A stretch of DNA of 64,000 nt from Gammaproteobacteria bacterium (GCA_016200485.1 JACQEP010000010.1:351644-415643); one strand, 5' to 3'; shown: positions 8,799-18,200, counted from the stretch's first letter. The notes: generated by a model from the sequence alone, not told the origin. Numbers and translations are program-made.

Positions 8799-9515
8799 TT
8801 AATTTTGGTTGGCTGATTCTTCGCCACCATCACCCGCCGGTTCCAGACGATAACCGTAGTGATAGATGGATGTTAAGCGCCAACCCTTTTCTGAATTCAG
8901 ATTCAGTTTTTTGCGCAAGCGACTGACATGCGTATCCAAGGTCCGGGTATTGATATCGCTGCTACGGCCCCACACGTTTTCAAGCAAATGGGCGCGAGAT
9001 AATAAGCGGCCCGAGTTTTTGAAGAAAAGTAGCGATAACTCGAATTCTTTTTGGGTAAGAGAAACGTCCTCTCCCTCCACCGCCAACTCGCGCCGATCAA
9101 GATCAAAACGATACGGCGCAAATTCGAGCACCCGTTGCACAGGTTCTGCGCCCGTTACCCGCCGCCCCAGCACCTGGATTCTGGCAATCAATTCCTTGGG
9201 GCGTATCGGTTTGGTAATGTAATCATCCGCCCCCTGATTCAAGGCAAAGGCAATGTCTTCTTCGGTATTGCGGGCGGTGACAAAAATGACGGGGATCGAC
9301 CAACCAAGATTACTGCGAATCCATTTCAGCACTTCGTCGCCATTGATGTCGGGCAACATCCAATCCAACAATATAAGATCGAAGCTGTCCCGCTGCAGCT
9401 GCCGGATGGCGGCATTTCCCGAATCGATCAGATGACAGTCATGCCCGGCCTCGTTCAACCATATCTCAACCAGCTGGGCCAAATCATTGTCATCTTCGAT
9501 GATTGCAATCCGCAT
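8799..9515 (-). CDS. orphan OmpR-family response regulator
   Basis: 238 residues from the chosen ATG (MRIAIIEDDNDLAQLV). An in-frame start 17 codons earlier would add a tail unlike the family. The receiver domain has E7, D8, D9, phosphoacceptor Asp51 (L-I-L-L-D-W-M-L-P-D) and the Lys of Y-I-T-K-P-I. A winged-helix output domain follows (V-S-L-T-Q-K-E-F-E-L ... D-T-H-V-S-R-L-R-K-K-L), ending in a poorly conserved acidic tail. No histidine kinase gene adjoins it, so its partner must be elsewhere. Target genes cannot be inferred. Confidence 0.92.
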   Translation of the reverse strand: MRIAIIEDDNDLAQLVEIWLNEAGHDCHLIDSGNAAIRQLQRDSFDLILLDWMLPDINGDEVLKWIRSNLGWSIPVIFVTARNTEEDIAFALNQGADDYITKPIRPKELIARIQVLGRRVTGAEPVQRVLEFAPYRFDLDRRELAVEGEDVSLTQKEFELSLLFFKNSGRLLSRAHLLENVWGRSSDINTRTLDTHVSRLRKKLNLNSEKGWRLTSIYHYGYRLEPAGDGGEESANQN

Positions 9516-9662
9516 GACGTTTGTTGTATCTGCTCCGGTTATACGCGACTCAACTCGTCTGAACATGTGAAAATCTTACATTCACATTATTGGAGTATCA
9601 ACACAAAAACGGGCTTTGTAAACCGGTTTTCTTGTCCATATATAAGCAACTTCTAAATCCAG

Positions 9663-10094
9663 TTATACATCACTTTCAACAATCCCGCGCGCCCAGCTCA
9701 ACACCGGCTGCACCCGGGCTGAAACCAATGCCTGCGCCTCGTCAAACGTCATCCAGCAGTATTCTTCGTGCTCAGGGTGTCCCAATTCTTCGGTCACCGG
9801 CAACATGACGTCTCCCGCCAGCGATTCCGCGATGTAGTAACGCGCCACCTTACGCAACTGGCCATAAGGTGGCGTTTCACGAAACTCATAGCCCCAGGTG
9901 AACTGCAATTCGATCAAGGTGGTTTCTTCTTCCACTTCGCGGACGGCTGCCGCCAAGGGTTCTTCTCCTGCTTCCATTAACCCTTTGGGAAAATCCCAAT
10001 ATTGGTAGGCGCGCAACAAGAGATAACGAATTCCGGATTCGCCACGACGCACGACCACAACGCCGCAGGACAGGGGATTTGGGGCATCGCTCAT
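9663..10094 (-). CDS. NUDIX hydrolase, Ap4A-hydrolase-like
   Basis: 143 residues with a full NUDIX box, G-L-M-E-A-G-E-E-P-L-A-A-A-V-R-E-V-E-E-E followed by T-T-L, preceded by W-D-F-P-K-G as in bis(5'-nucleosyl)-tetraphosphatases. The enzyme would hydrolyse a nucleoside diphosphate linked to another moiety, most likely diadenosine tetraphosphate, in the cytoplasm; exact substrate is inferred. The gene is preceded with only two bases between by one end of a 274-base MITE-like element, so its ribosome binding region and probably its promoter lie in that element. The convergent region downstream is unremarkable. Confidence 0.85.
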   Translation of the reverse strand: MSDAPNPLSCGVVVVRRGESGIRYLLLRAYQYWDFPKGLMEAGEEPLAAAVREVEEETTLIELQFTWGYEFRETPPYGQLRKVARYYIAESLAGDVMLPVTEELGHPEHEEYCWMTFDEAQALVSARVQPVLSWARGIVESDV

Positions 10095-10096
10095 AA

Positions 10097-10370
10097 GGGC
10101 CTGTTAACGCTTATGACAACGCATCGACGGAGGGAGGCCATTGCCGGACACGGCGCGGAACGAGTGAGATGCAACGCCGATCGGCAAAAATGGCTCCGCC
10201 CCTCCGGGTTGCGCCCCAAAACGGGCCATGCCGCGGCTCGTGCCCACAACACTCGCTGCGCTCGCGGGACAGGCTCTCGTTCATCTGGAGTCACCAAACT
10301 TCTCTCCTCGCGCCTTGCCTGGCCCGTTTTGGGACAGCAACGCTGCATTGTCATAAGCGTTAACGGGCCC
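10097..10370. mobile_element. 274-bp MITE-like element with 30-bp ends
   Basis: Imperfect terminal inverted repeats of 30 bases (10097-10126 and 10341-10370) differ at three positions; both begin GGGCC[TC]GTTAACGCTTATG read inwards. Inside is a second, perfect 14-base inverted repeat, CCCAAAACGGGCCA at 10215-10228 against 10320-10333. There is no gene inside and no transposase in the window, as expected for a non-autonomous element. A target-site duplication is not clear: left flank TCATAA, right flank TAGCAC. It fills almost the whole gap between the NUDIX gene and ppiB and supplies sequence up to two bases before the NUDIX start codon. Confidence 0.7.
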
Positions 10371-10399
10371 TAGCACTATATCAGCTGATGATGCGGCAA

Positions 10400-10888
10400 T
10401 CACTCTTCAACCCGGCGCGCAGCGGTCACCACTACCGGCTCTAACGGCACATTCTGGTGATGACCGCGATCGCCGGTACGCACCTTGGCAATCTGATCCA
10501 CCACGTCCATGCCTTCCACTACGCGGCCAAAGACGGCATAACCAAAATCGCGGTCGCCATGGTTCAGAAAACTATTGTTGGTCAAATTGATAAAAAATTG
10601 CGAGGTCGCGCTATCCACGACCTGAGTCCGGGCCATGGCAAGGGTACCCCGTTCATTTTTCAACCCATTATCGGCTTCGTTCTTGATCGGTTTGTGAGGG
10701 GCTTTTTGCTCCATTTCCGCCGAAAAACCACCCCCCTGGATCATAAACCCCGGAATCACCCGGTGAAAAATGGTGCCTTCAAAATAACCGTCGTCGACAT
10801 AACGCAGAAAATTGGCCACCGAAATCGGCGCCTGCTCCGCAAACAGTTCAATCTTGATATCCCCCAGCGAGGTAGAAAACACAACCAT
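10400..10888 (-). CDS. ppiB: peptidyl-prolyl cis-trans isomerase, cyclophilin type
   Basis: 162 residues, the usual size of the cytoplasmic cyclophilin PpiB, with no signal peptide. Family motifs are present: [13 protein letters not shown] (catalytic Arg), S-A-T-S-Q-F-F-I-N and [16 protein letters not shown]. It catalyses cis-trans isomerisation of X-Pro bonds during folding. A strong AAGGAG lies seven bases before the start. It is divergent from cheV. The C-terminus ([11 protein letters not shown]) is normal. Confidence 0.95.
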   Translation of the reverse strand: MVVFSTSLGDIKIELFAEQAPISVANFLRYVDDGYFEGTIFHRVIPGFMIQGGGFSAEMEQKAPHKPIKNEADNGLKNERGTLAMARTQVVDSATSQFFINLTNNSFLNHGDRDFGYAVFGRVVEGMDVVDQIAKVRTGDRGHHQNVPLEPVVVTAARRVEE

Positions 10889-11037
10889 CCAAATTCTCCT
10901 TGTAACTCTTTGATTAACCGATTAACCCATTGAATACAGCAAAGATATATTTTACCCCACCCCACTTCCTGGCACCTTATTATTTCGCGGCAGCGGCCGA
11001 TAATTACAGGTACGGCAATCAATCTACTGGCATTGCA

Positions 11038-11976
11038 ATGAAACCCCTGGCATCCACTCAGAATCATACGACAAATCACACCCACAACCGCCTTGAGCTG
11101 TTGCTGTTTCGCTTGGACAGCCGCCAGGTGTTTGGAATAAATGTTTTAAAAATCAATGAAATAATCCCTTTCCCCACGCTGACCCAGCTCCCACAATCTC
11201 ACCCCCACGTAAAAGGGATCGCTGAACTGCGCGGCCAGGCCGTGCCGGTGGTTGACCTGAGTCAGGCGATCGGGCGTTCTCCACTCCCCTATGGCAAAAA
11301 TAGCGAAAGCAAGGTCATCATCACTGAATTTAATCGCAAGCACCAAGGCTTCATCATCTCCGGTGTTGATCGCATCCTGGAACAGGAATGGAAGGATGTC
11401 CTGCCACCGCCTCACGGGGCATCACACAGCTATATCACCGGCGTAATCAATACCCCGAATGGCCTGGTGCAGATCATCGATGTCGAGCGAGTGCTAGGTG
11501 AAATCGACCCCGATGCGCATCCTGATGGCAACCTTGATCCGGTCAATGATGAAATTCTTGGCTACATGAGTAATCGCCACATTTTGGTGGTCGATGATTC
11601 ATCGGTGGCGCGTGCGCAAACCGCTAAAGCACTGGAACAAATGAAGCTGCCATTCGTCATGGCGAAAGACGGGCGTGAGGCGCTGGATCTGATCCACAAG
11701 CATTGTGAGAATGACAACAATATTCTGAACACTCTTCCTATGCTGATTTCCGACATTGAGATGCCGGAAATGGATGGTTATCAACTCACGCGCGAAGTGC
11801 GTGTCGATTCAAAACTACACGACATGTTTGTGTTGTTGCATACCTCTCTCGATGGCCGAGTAAATGCGGAGCAAGCCAAACAAGCTGGCGCGAATGCCAC
11901 ATTGACCAAGTTCATTCCAAGACTGCTGGCCGATGAAATCCTCAAGGGGTTCGAACATTTGCTGCATGATAAGTGA
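11038..11976 (+). CDS. cheV: chemotaxis coupling protein CheV
   Basis: 312 residues from the chosen ATG (MKPLASTQNHTT). A longer in-frame start 36 codons upstream would add a tail foreign to the family. A CheW-like domain (about 15-160) with F-G-I-N-V-L-K-I-N-E-I and G-I-A-E-L-R-G-Q-A-V-P-V-V-D-L couples receptors to CheA. A receiver domain (about 180-305) has H-I-L-V-V-D-D-S-S-V-A-R and the phosphoacceptor in L-I-S-D-I-E-M-P-E-M-D-G-Y. It modulates kinase coupling and acts as a phosphate sink. No other chemotaxis gene is near, so it is a detached member of that system. Confidence 0.93.
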   Translation: MKPLASTQNHTTNHTHNRLELLLFRLDSRQVFGINVLKINEIIPFPTLTQLPQSHPHVKGIAELRGQAVPVVDLSQAIGRSPLPYGKNSESKVIITEFNRKHQGFIISGVDRILEQEWKDVLPPPHGASHSYITGVINTPNGLVQIIDVERVLGEIDPDAHPDGNLDPVNDEILGYMSNRHILVVDDSSVARAQTAKALEQMKLPFVMAKDGREALDLIHKHCENDNNILNTLPMLISDIEMPEMDGYQLTREVRVDSKLHDMFVLLHTSLDGRVNAEQAKQAGANATLTKFIPRLLADEILKGFEHLLHDK

Positions 11977-12033
11977 CATGCGCTAATTATTGAACGCATG
12001 TTATGATTCGGGTTTTAGACGTTTGGTTTAGCC

Positions 12034-12588
12034 ATGCACCGCATTATCCTTAAAAACAAGCTTTCCGCACATCGCCCCTTCGATACGACAGAAGAACAAA
12101 TGCTCGACCGGATCATGCAATTCGTGAATGCACAGCCGGATTGTTTTGAGCGCCATCTGAATGTGGGGCATATTACGGGCTCGGCCTGGATCATCGATCG
12201 CGAGCGTAGTCACGCACTACTTACTCATCATCGCAAACTTGATCGCTGGCTACAACTCGGTGGCCACTCCGACGGGGATCCGGACACGCTTGCTGTTTCA
12301 CTGCGCGAAGGCCGGGAAGAATCGGGACTGGAATCTATTTGTCCAGTCAGCGATGCCATTTTCGATGTCGATGTACATTTGATTCCGGCGCGCAAATCGG
12401 AACCGGATCATTTCCATTATGATGTTCGTTTTTTGCTGGAAGCAGACCGGAAACTACCCTTGGTCATCAGCAGCGAGTCCAATGATCTGGCCTGGGTGCC
12501 GTTGGACAAAGTGGCCGCGCTGGCGCCGGATGCCTCTATTTTACGGATGCTGGCCAAGTCTTTGAGCTTATGCACCACAAAAACATAA
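12034..12588 (+). CDS. NUDIX hydrolase of the GGHSDG type
   Basis: 184 residues. The NUDIX motif is degenerate at its start, G-G-H-S-D-G-D-P-D-T-L-A-V-S-L-R-E-G-R-E followed by E-S-G-L: the metal-binding R-E-x2-E-E core is intact, but the first conserved Glu of the box is replaced (Pro or Asp, depending on alignment). A W-L-Q-L-G-G-H[AS]DGD sequence defines a known proteobacterial subfamily whose substrate is not established. It would act in the cytoplasm on a nucleoside diphosphate derivative. The gene follows cheV on the same strand after 57 bases. Confidence 0.85.
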   Translation: MHRIILKNKLSAHRPFDTTEEQMLDRIMQFVNAQPDCFERHLNVGHITGSAWIIDRERSHALLTHHRKLDRWLQLGGHSDGDPDTLAVSLREGREESGLESICPVSDAIFDVDVHLIPARKSEPDHFHYDVRFLLEADRKLPLVISSESNDLAWVPLDKVAALAPDASILRMLAKSLSLCTTKT

Positions 12589-12598
12589 AATATAAAAA

Positions 12599-12887
12599 CC
12601 CAACGCGGAGACGCAAAGACGCGGAGAAAACCGAAATAAAATGGTTAGCCGGCTGTTATAGACCCGGCGACTAACAACATCGGGTTAAAACTCCTTCCCC
12701 CTTTTAGGGGGAAGGCTGGGATGGGGGTGAAATGGTTGGAAATACTCAGCGTTCTACCCCCACCCTAACCCTCCCCCTTGCAGGGGGAGGGGACTTGATC
12801 TTTAGATATATTTTATTGCCGGGTTAATAAGATCTCATAATTGTATTCATCCCCTATTACCTTTGCGTCTTTGCGCCTTTGCGTTGG
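12599..12887. repeat. inverted CGCGGAGACGC-type repeat, outer copy
   Basis: The left arm (12599-12627) begins CCAACGCGGAGACGC; the right arm (12861-12887) is its degenerate reverse complement, built of CTTTGCG units. Related arms occur at 20931-21094. A 174-base MITE-like element sits between the arms, so one repeat is nested in the other. The rest of this 312-base gap between the NUDIX and selO genes is AT-rich and carries no gene. The element lies at the convergent 3' ends of both genes. Confidence 0.6.
12656..12829. mobile_element. 174-bp MITE-like repeat, copy A
   Basis: Degenerate terminal inverted repeats (TTATAGACCCGGCGACTAA at the left; GCCGGGTTAATAA at the right) enclose two stable G/C-rich hairpins (CCTTCCCCC/GGGGGAAGG at 12693-12715 and CCTCCCCCT/AGGGGGAGG near 12770-12790). 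A second full copy of almost the same length is at 24541-24713 and a half copy at 61173-61230. There is no coding capacity. Such elements often form bidirectional terminators; here it lies between convergent genes. Confidence 0.65.
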
Positions 12888-12900
12888 ATTTTTAGATCTT

Positions 12901-14385
12901 TCAAGACGAACAACTAACTTCAATGCGTTGCGCCCATTCCGGCGGCGCGGCGGCATACTTTTCCCGTTCGGGCTGTTCGGCATACGGGGCGCGCAACAAA
13001 TCGAGCAAAGTTTCTATTTCACTGTAATCATGCTTATCGGCAGCGGCGCGTATCGCCTGCTCGGCCAGATAATTGCGCAAAATATATTTTGGATTAGCCT
13101 GCTTCATTCGCTGGCACCGTTCCTGATCGTTGCTTTGCTCCGCCTGCAACCGCTGCCGGTAGCGTTCCGCCCAAGCATCAAATGCGGCGCGATCAAGCAC
13201 CCGATCACGCAACGGCGTATTCGCCGCACCCGTCGTCGAATCAAAATCACAAAGCATGCGCAGGAAAATTGTGTAGTCTGCCTGTTGCTGCAACAAATTC
13301 AATAAATCATGCCACAACAATTCATCACCCGGTTGCTGCTCCCGCAAACCGAGTTTACGCCGGGCAATCACATGATAAGCATCCAGAAATCTCTGCTGAT
13401 ATTCACCCAACAAGGCACGTGCTTGCTCTGCCGCCTGCTCAGGTTCAACAGCCAACAATGGCAACAATGCCTGCGCCAGACACGTCAGATTAAACAGCCC
13501 TATCTCCGGTTGCCGATCAAAGGCATAACGACCGTGATGATCGGAGTGATTACAAATGAACCCGGCGTCAAAGGTATCAATAAACCCAAACGGGCCATAA
13601 TCCAGCGTCAGCCCCAGCAATGACATGTTATCGCTATTCATCACACCATGGGCAAAGCCCACGCCCTGCCACTGCGCAATTAATCGGGCGGTGCGGCTGA
13701 TCACGTCATCGAGCAATGCCAGATAACGATCCTCACGCCCGGTCAACTCCGGCCAGTGGGTCGTAATCGCATAATCGGCCAACGTCTTGAGATGGTGATG
13801 CTGGTTGGTGTAATAAAAATACTCGAAATGGCCGAAACGGATGTGACTCGGCGCCATGCGCAACACCATGGCGCCAGCTTCAACCGTTTCACGATATACC
13901 GGCTCGTCACTGCCAATCAGACATAAGGCGCGCGTGGTGGGAATTCCCAGACTATGCATCGCCTCACTGCACAAATATTCACGAATACTGGAACGCAATA
14001 CCGCCCGTCCATCGGCCCCGCGTGAATAAAGCGTTGGGCCGCTGCCTTTCAAGTGTAAATCCCAGGATTGCCCCTTGGAGTTTTTTAGTTGCCCCAGCAA
14101 AATTGCACGACCATCGCCTAGTCGTGGCACATAGACACCAAACTGATGCCCCGAATAACACATCGCCAGTGGTTCCATGCCAGGATGTCGTTTAGTGCCC
14201 AGCAAATATTCCAGGAATTCAGGCCGTGACGCCTGATCCGGCGCCAATTCGATTAATTCGGCCAGCGCCGGATTGAAGCTAATCAAATGCGCGTTATGCA
14301 GCGGGATGGGAGTGACACGATTGAAAAACTCATCCGGCAGGCGCGCATAGGTATTGTGAAACTGCAATTCTTCAAGCGACTTCAT
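12901..14385 (-). CDS. selO: protein adenylyltransferase SelO (YdiU)
   Basis: 494 residues of the SelO pseudokinase family, which transfers AMP from ATP to Ser/Thr/Tyr of target proteins and protects against oxidative stress. All residues known to matter are at the expected numbers: Lys113 (L-H-L-K-G-S-G-P-T), Glu136 (R-S-S-I-R-E-Y-L), Arg176 (V-L-R-M-A-P), Arg183 (H-I-R-F-G-H-F-E), Asn253 (N-S-D-N-M-S) and Asp262 (L-D-Y-G-P). The C-terminus is V-S-C-S-S, with the Cys at the position of selenocysteine in eukaryotic SelO. A very divergent relative lies at 55077-56933. Divergent from mnmC with 96 bases between. Confidence 0.96.
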   Translation of the reverse strand: MKSLEELQFHNTYARLPDEFFNRVTPIPLHNAHLISFNPALAELIELAPDQASRPEFLEYLLGTKRHPGMEPLAMCYSGHQFGVYVPRLGDGRAILLGQLKNSKGQSWDLHLKGSGPTLYSRGADGRAVLRSSIREYLCSEAMHSLGIPTTRALCLIGSDEPVYRETVEAGAMVLRMAPSHIRFGHFEYFYYTNQHHHLKTLADYAITTHWPELTGREDRYLALLDDVISRTARLIAQWQGVGFAHGVMNSDNMSLLGLTLDYGPFGFIDTFDAGFICNHSDHHGRYAFDRQPEIGLFNLTCLAQALLPLLAVEPEQAAEQARALLGEYQQRFLDAYHVIARRKLGLREQQPGDELLWHDLLNLLQQQADYTIFLRMLCDFDSTTGAANTPLRDRVLDRAAFDAWAERYRQRLQAEQSNDQERCQRMKQANPKYILRNYLAEQAIRAAADKHDYSEIETLLDLLRAPYAEQPEREKYAAAPPEWAQRIEVSCSS

Positions 14386-14481
14386 ATGACTATCATCGAT
14401 AACTTTTATTTATCCATCAAGACGATAAGATTCCGGTAATATCTTTTTTCGTACGCTATTCGGGGTATACTGTCACCGCCT

Positions 14482-16425
14482 ATGCCTCGCTACACCCCCA
14501 TAGAACAGGCCAAACTGCACTGGCAAGACGATTCTGCAATCAGCGATCGTTTTGATGATATCTATTTTTCCCGCAGCGATGCCCTGGCCGAAACCCGCTA
14601 TGTTTTCCTGGAGGGGAACGCGTTACCCGAGCGCTGGCGCGGCCGCGAGCAATTCGTTATCGGCGAGACCGGTTTTGGCACGGCCCTGAATTTCCTGGTG
14701 ACTGCCGCTGAGTGGCTGGAGCACTCGTCACCGTCGGCCTGCCTCCATTACATCTCGACAGAAAAATACCCTCTGAATCAGGAAGACCTGAAGCTGGCCT
14801 GTCAGCATTGGCCACAGTTTCGGGCCATTGCCGATGAACTGATGAGCCATTACCCGCCACTTTGTTTTGGCTATCACTCACGCAGTCTGTTTGGCGGCCG
14901 CATCCGGTTGTTATTGTTATTCGGCGATGCCAATGAATTGTTGGCACAGCTTGAGGCAGCGGTTGATGCCTGGTTCCTAGACGGGTTCGCGCCTAGCAAG
15001 AACCCGCAAATGTGGGATGAGTCTTTATTACGACGCATTGCAGCACTTACTGCCAACAATGGTACTTTCAGTACCTTTACAGCGGCTGGATATGTGCGCC
15101 GCAGCCTGGAGACGACGGGGTTCATCGTAGAAAAACGTGCCGGTTTCGGTGTTAAGCGTGAGATGCTGCATGGAACTTTAGGTACGACACCCGCCCGTAA
15201 CAGCACGACCCCTTGGTATGAAACAGGTAATTATACTGGCGCCAAAACCGCCATCATCATCGGGGCTGGTCTGGCGGGCGCCAGTGTCGCCGCTGCGCTT
15301 GCGGAGCGTGGTTGGCAAATCACTTTAATCGAGCGCAACCAACAACCGGCGCAAGAGGCTTCGGGCAATCTTGCCGGCGTGGTGTCACCGCGCCTCAGTG
15401 CCGACATGGACAACGGAGCTCAATTTTATCTCAACGCCTTTTTGCACAGCGTTGATTATCTGCAGACATTACAACAAGATCGGCCTCGACTTGCCTGGCA
15501 TGCAACAGGGGCGTTGCAATTGTTGCCAGCGACGCAACGGGAACGCTTGCGCGTCTTGAACTTGCCGCCAGAAATTCTTGATTTTTGCACCGCTGCGGAA
15601 GCAACGCTGGCCAGTGGCGCCACACTCAATGATGCGGCAGTACTGTTTCGACACGGCGGCTGGCTTAGTCCGCCACAATTATGTGAAATCCTGCTTGAAC
15701 GGGCTCACGCACGTGTTTTGACTTACTATGACCGGACCGCATTGCGTCTGAGCCAAAATAACGCGCTGTGGGAAGTCAGAAGTTCCGCTGGCATCATTGC
15801 CAAGGCGCCGGTTGTGATCCTCGCCAATGGCGTAAAGGCTCAAGACATGAGCCACGCACCATTACAATTACAGGCCTGTCGTGGCCAATTGGCCTATGTA
15901 CACGCTACCGAGAACAGTCGCAAACTGAAAATGCCAGTTTCCTATGAAGGCTATGTCATCCCGGCGTATCAGGATCAACATACCATTGGCGCCAGTTATG
16001 ATTGGCAGGATCTCGACAGCGAGCCTCGTCCTGATGAACGACAGCAGCTACTAGACACTTTAGCGCAGCGTTTACCTGATTTTTCACCTGGCACGATTAC
16101 GCAGGATCGTGTTGCCTTTCGCACCACCAGCCAGGATCATTTACCGGTTGTTGGGCCGATACCCGATATCGATTTTTATCAGCAGTCTTATGCCGATCTG
16201 CGTCATGGCAAGCCTGCAGCGCACTATACGAGCGCCCGTTATCAGCCGGGATTATTCGTCAGCAGCGGTCACGGCTCACGCGGTTTGACGTCATGCTTAT
16301 TATCGGCAGAGTTGATTGCGGCGATGCTTAACAACGAGCCATCGCCTTTGCCGCAGGATATCGTTCATGCACTGCATCCGGCACGGTTTTTGATTCGGCA
16401 GTTGAAGCGTGGGATATCGCTTTAG
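14482..16425 (+). CDS. mnmC: bifunctional tRNA 5-methylaminomethyl-2-thiouridine enzyme
   Basis: 647 residues in two domains. The N-terminal methyltransferase (about 1-240; Y-I-S-T-E-K-Y-P-L, W-F-L-D-G-F-A-P-S-K-N-P-Q-M-W) makes mnm5s2U from nm5s2U. The C-terminal FAD-dependent oxidase (about 255-640; dinucleotide-binding A-I-I-I-G-A-G-L-A-G-A-S, later S-S-G-H-G-S-R-G-L-T) converts cmnm5s2U to nm5s2U. Together they finish the wobble uridine of tRNAs for Lys, Glu and Gln. This fused form is typical of gammaproteobacteria and of normal length. It is convergent with the sulfurtransferase gene, nine bases away. Confidence 0.96.
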   Translation: MPRYTPIEQAKLHWQDDSAISDRFDDIYFSRSDALAETRYVFLEGNALPERWRGREQFVIGETGFGTALNFLVTAAEWLEHSSPSACLHYISTEKYPLNQEDLKLACQHWPQFRAIADELMSHYPPLCFGYHSRSLFGGRIRLLLLFGDANELLAQLEAAVDAWFLDGFAPSKNPQMWDESLLRRIAALTANNGTFSTFTAAGYVRRSLETTGFIVEKRAGFGVKREMLHGTLGTTPARNSTTPWYETGNYTGAKTAIIIGAGLAGASVAAALAERGWQITLIERNQQPAQEASGNLAGVVSPRLSADMDNGAQFYLNAFLHSVDYLQTLQQDRPRLAWHATGALQLLPATQRERLRVLNLPPEILDFCTAAEATLASGATLNDAAVLFRHGGWLSPPQLCEILLERAHARVLTYYDRTALRLSQNNALWEVRSSAGIIAKAPVVILANGVKAQDMSHAPLQLQACRGQLAYVHATENSRKLKMPVSYEGYVIPAYQDQHTIGASYDWQDLDSEPRPDERQQLLDTLAQRLPDFSPGTITQDRVAFRTTSQDHLPVVGPIPDIDFYQQSYADLRHGKPAAHYTSARYQPGLFVSSGHGSRGLTSCLLSAELIAAMLNNEPSPLPQDIVHALHPARFLIRQLKRGISL

Positions 16426-16434
16426 CCCTTCGCT

Positions 16435-17280
16435 CTATTCTCCGCGCGCTACCGGCCGCATCGGATCTCTAATCCACTCACTCCACGAACCCGGATATAA
16501 TTTTGATCCGCTATATCCCGCAATCTCCATCGCCAGCAGATTATGGCAAGCCGTGACGCCGGAACCACACATGTGCACCAGATGCGGTGTGTCGCGCGCA
16601 AGGGGATCGAATGCCTCACGTAATTGCATCGGTGATAGAAAACAACCATCGGCACCCAGATTCAAATTAAAGGGTCGATTTTCAGCGCCAGGAATATGCC
16701 CAGCCACGAGATCAATCGGCTCAACCTCACCACGAAACCGTTCCGGCGCACGGGCGTCCAGCAAGCTGATCTCCTCCATCGCCAAGCCGTCTTTCACCTG
16801 GCCAGTACTGAGCCACAATTCGCGTCGCGGCTGCGCCACAAACTGTTCCGTCATCGCTGGCGCTGGCAACTCGGCCGTCACCGACAGACCTTGCGCCTGC
16901 CATGCCTGCCAACCGCCGTCGAGCACTGCCACCTGCATGTGCCCCAACCACCGCAGCAGCCACCATGCGCGCGCCGCGAACACGCCGCCAGCATCGTCAT
17001 AGGTCACCACCTGTGTCCGCGGACCAATCCCCCATGCCGCAAAACGATGCGTCAATGGGTGCGGCTCCGGCAACGGATGGCGCCCGGTCTCTGGCGTGAT
17101 CGGCCCGGCCAAATCGCGGTCGAGATGGGCATAACGCGCCCCCGGAATATGCGCCGCCGCATATTGCCGCTCCCCCGCTGTCGTGTCGGCCAATGAAAAT
17201 CGACAATCGAGCACCACCCAATCGGGTCGTCCCAAGTGCCCCGCCAGTTCGGCGGCCTGAATCAATGTATTGAAGGACAT
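16435..17280 (-). CDS. sseA: 3-mercaptopyruvate/thiosulfate sulfurtransferase
   Basis: 281 residues with two rhodanese domains. The second holds the active-site loop H-M-C-G-S-G-V-T-A-C; the C-G-S-G-V-T-A form is typical of 3-mercaptopyruvate sulfurtransferases, the Cys being near residue 238. It moves sulfane sulfur to acceptors such as cyanide or thioredoxin. I start at ATG 17278-17280 because AGAGAGG lies five bases before it; a GTG two codons earlier would abut that site. Divergent from the P-loop protein gene. Confidence 0.93.
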   Translation of the reverse strand: MSFNTLIQAAELAGHLGRPDWVVLDCRFSLADTTAGERQYAAAHIPGARYAHLDRDLAGPITPETGRHPLPEPHPLTHRFAAWGIGPRTQVVTYDDAGGVFAARAWWLLRWLGHMQVAVLDGGWQAWQAQGLSVTAELPAPAMTEQFVAQPRRELWLSTGQVKDGLAMEEISLLDARAPERFRGEVEPIDLVAGHIPGAENRPFNLNLGADGCFLSPMQLREAFDPLARDTPHLVHMCGSGVTACHNLLAMEIAGYSGSKLYPGSWSEWIRDPMRPVARGE

Positions 17281-17334
17281 AAACACCTCTCTGGCTTACA
17301 ATAGTGCAAGAATCAATGATCACGGAGCAACCCT

Positions 17335-18180
17335 GTGAAGTTATCAGTAGAACAATTTCGGGCCTGGGAACACAAATCCATTACCCTGCTCGGCATGTCC
17401 GGCGTCGGCAAGACCCGGCTTTCGGCCATGCTGCGTCAACGCCACTGGTTCCATTATTCGGGCGACTATCGCATCGGCACCCGTTATCTCGACGAGCCGA
17501 TCCTCGACAATATCAAACAACAGGCGATGCAGATTCCCTTCCTGCGTGATTTGTTGCGCACAGATTCAATTTACATCGAGAACAACATCTCGGTCGATAA
17601 TCTTAAACCGGTATCGAGTTTTCTCGGCAAGCTGGGCAATCCGGAACAGGGCGGACTGGCACTGACCGAATTCAAGCGTCGCCAGGCACTGCATCACAAG
17701 GCGGAAGTTGCCGCCATGCGCGATGTCCCGGAGTTCATCCGCAAGGCACAAGAAATATATGGCTACGAACATTTTATCAACGATGCCGGTGGCAGCGTTT
17801 GCGAACTCGACGATCCCGAGACACTGGAAATTCTGGCGCAACATACCTTAATCCTGTACATCAAAGCGACGCAGACCGATGAACAGGCGTTGATCACGCG
17901 CGCCGAATCCGATCCCAAGCCGCTGTATTATCGCGAGGCGTTTTTGGATGAGCAGTTGCAGCATTATCTGGTCGACCGCGGCCTGGCTTATGTCGCTCAA
18001 ATCGACCCGAATGATTTTGTGCGCTGGATGTTCCCACGCCTGTTTTATTCGCGCATCCCGCGTTATGAAGCGATCGCCAGCCGTTATGGCTACACCATCA
18101 GCACCGATGAACTCGCCCGCGTCAACAATGAGGCGGATTTCATCGCGCTGGTGGAACACGCCATCACTCGTCAGCCTTAA
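17335..18180 (+). CDS. conserved P-loop ATPase-like protein, role unknown
   Basis: 281 residues starting at GTG, with GGAG seven bases upstream. A Walker A motif, G-M-S-G-V-G-K-T (20-27), is close to the N-terminus, followed by H-Y-S-G-D-Y-R-I-G-T-R-Y-L and a likely Walker B region near H-F-I-N-D-A-G-G-S. It is of the kind annotated as an ATPase of unknown role, not a kinase I can name. It ends 20 bases before metA on the same strand, so the two are probably cotranscribed, hinting at a link to methionine or sulfur metabolism (inference only). No membrane segments. Confidence 0.8.
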   Translation: MKLSVEQFRAWEHKSITLLGMSGVGKTRLSAMLRQRHWFHYSGDYRIGTRYLDEPILDNIKQQAMQIPFLRDLLRTDSIYIENNISVDNLKPVSSFLGKLGNPEQGGLALTEFKRRQALHHKAEVAAMRDVPEFIRKAQEIYGYEHFINDAGGSVCELDDPETLEILAQHTLILYIKATQTDEQALITRAESDPKPLYYREAFLDEQLQHYLVDRGLAYVAQIDPNDFVRWMFPRLFYSRIPRYEAIASRYGYTISTDELARVNNEADFIALVEHAITRQP

Positions 18181-18200
18181 CATATCCGGAGAAGCTTGCG

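Noticed and set aside
10095-10399. Open frames of 87-123 codons across the 274-base element
   Set aside because: They overlap the terminal repeats on both strands and show no domain; the inverted-repeat structure explains the sequence.
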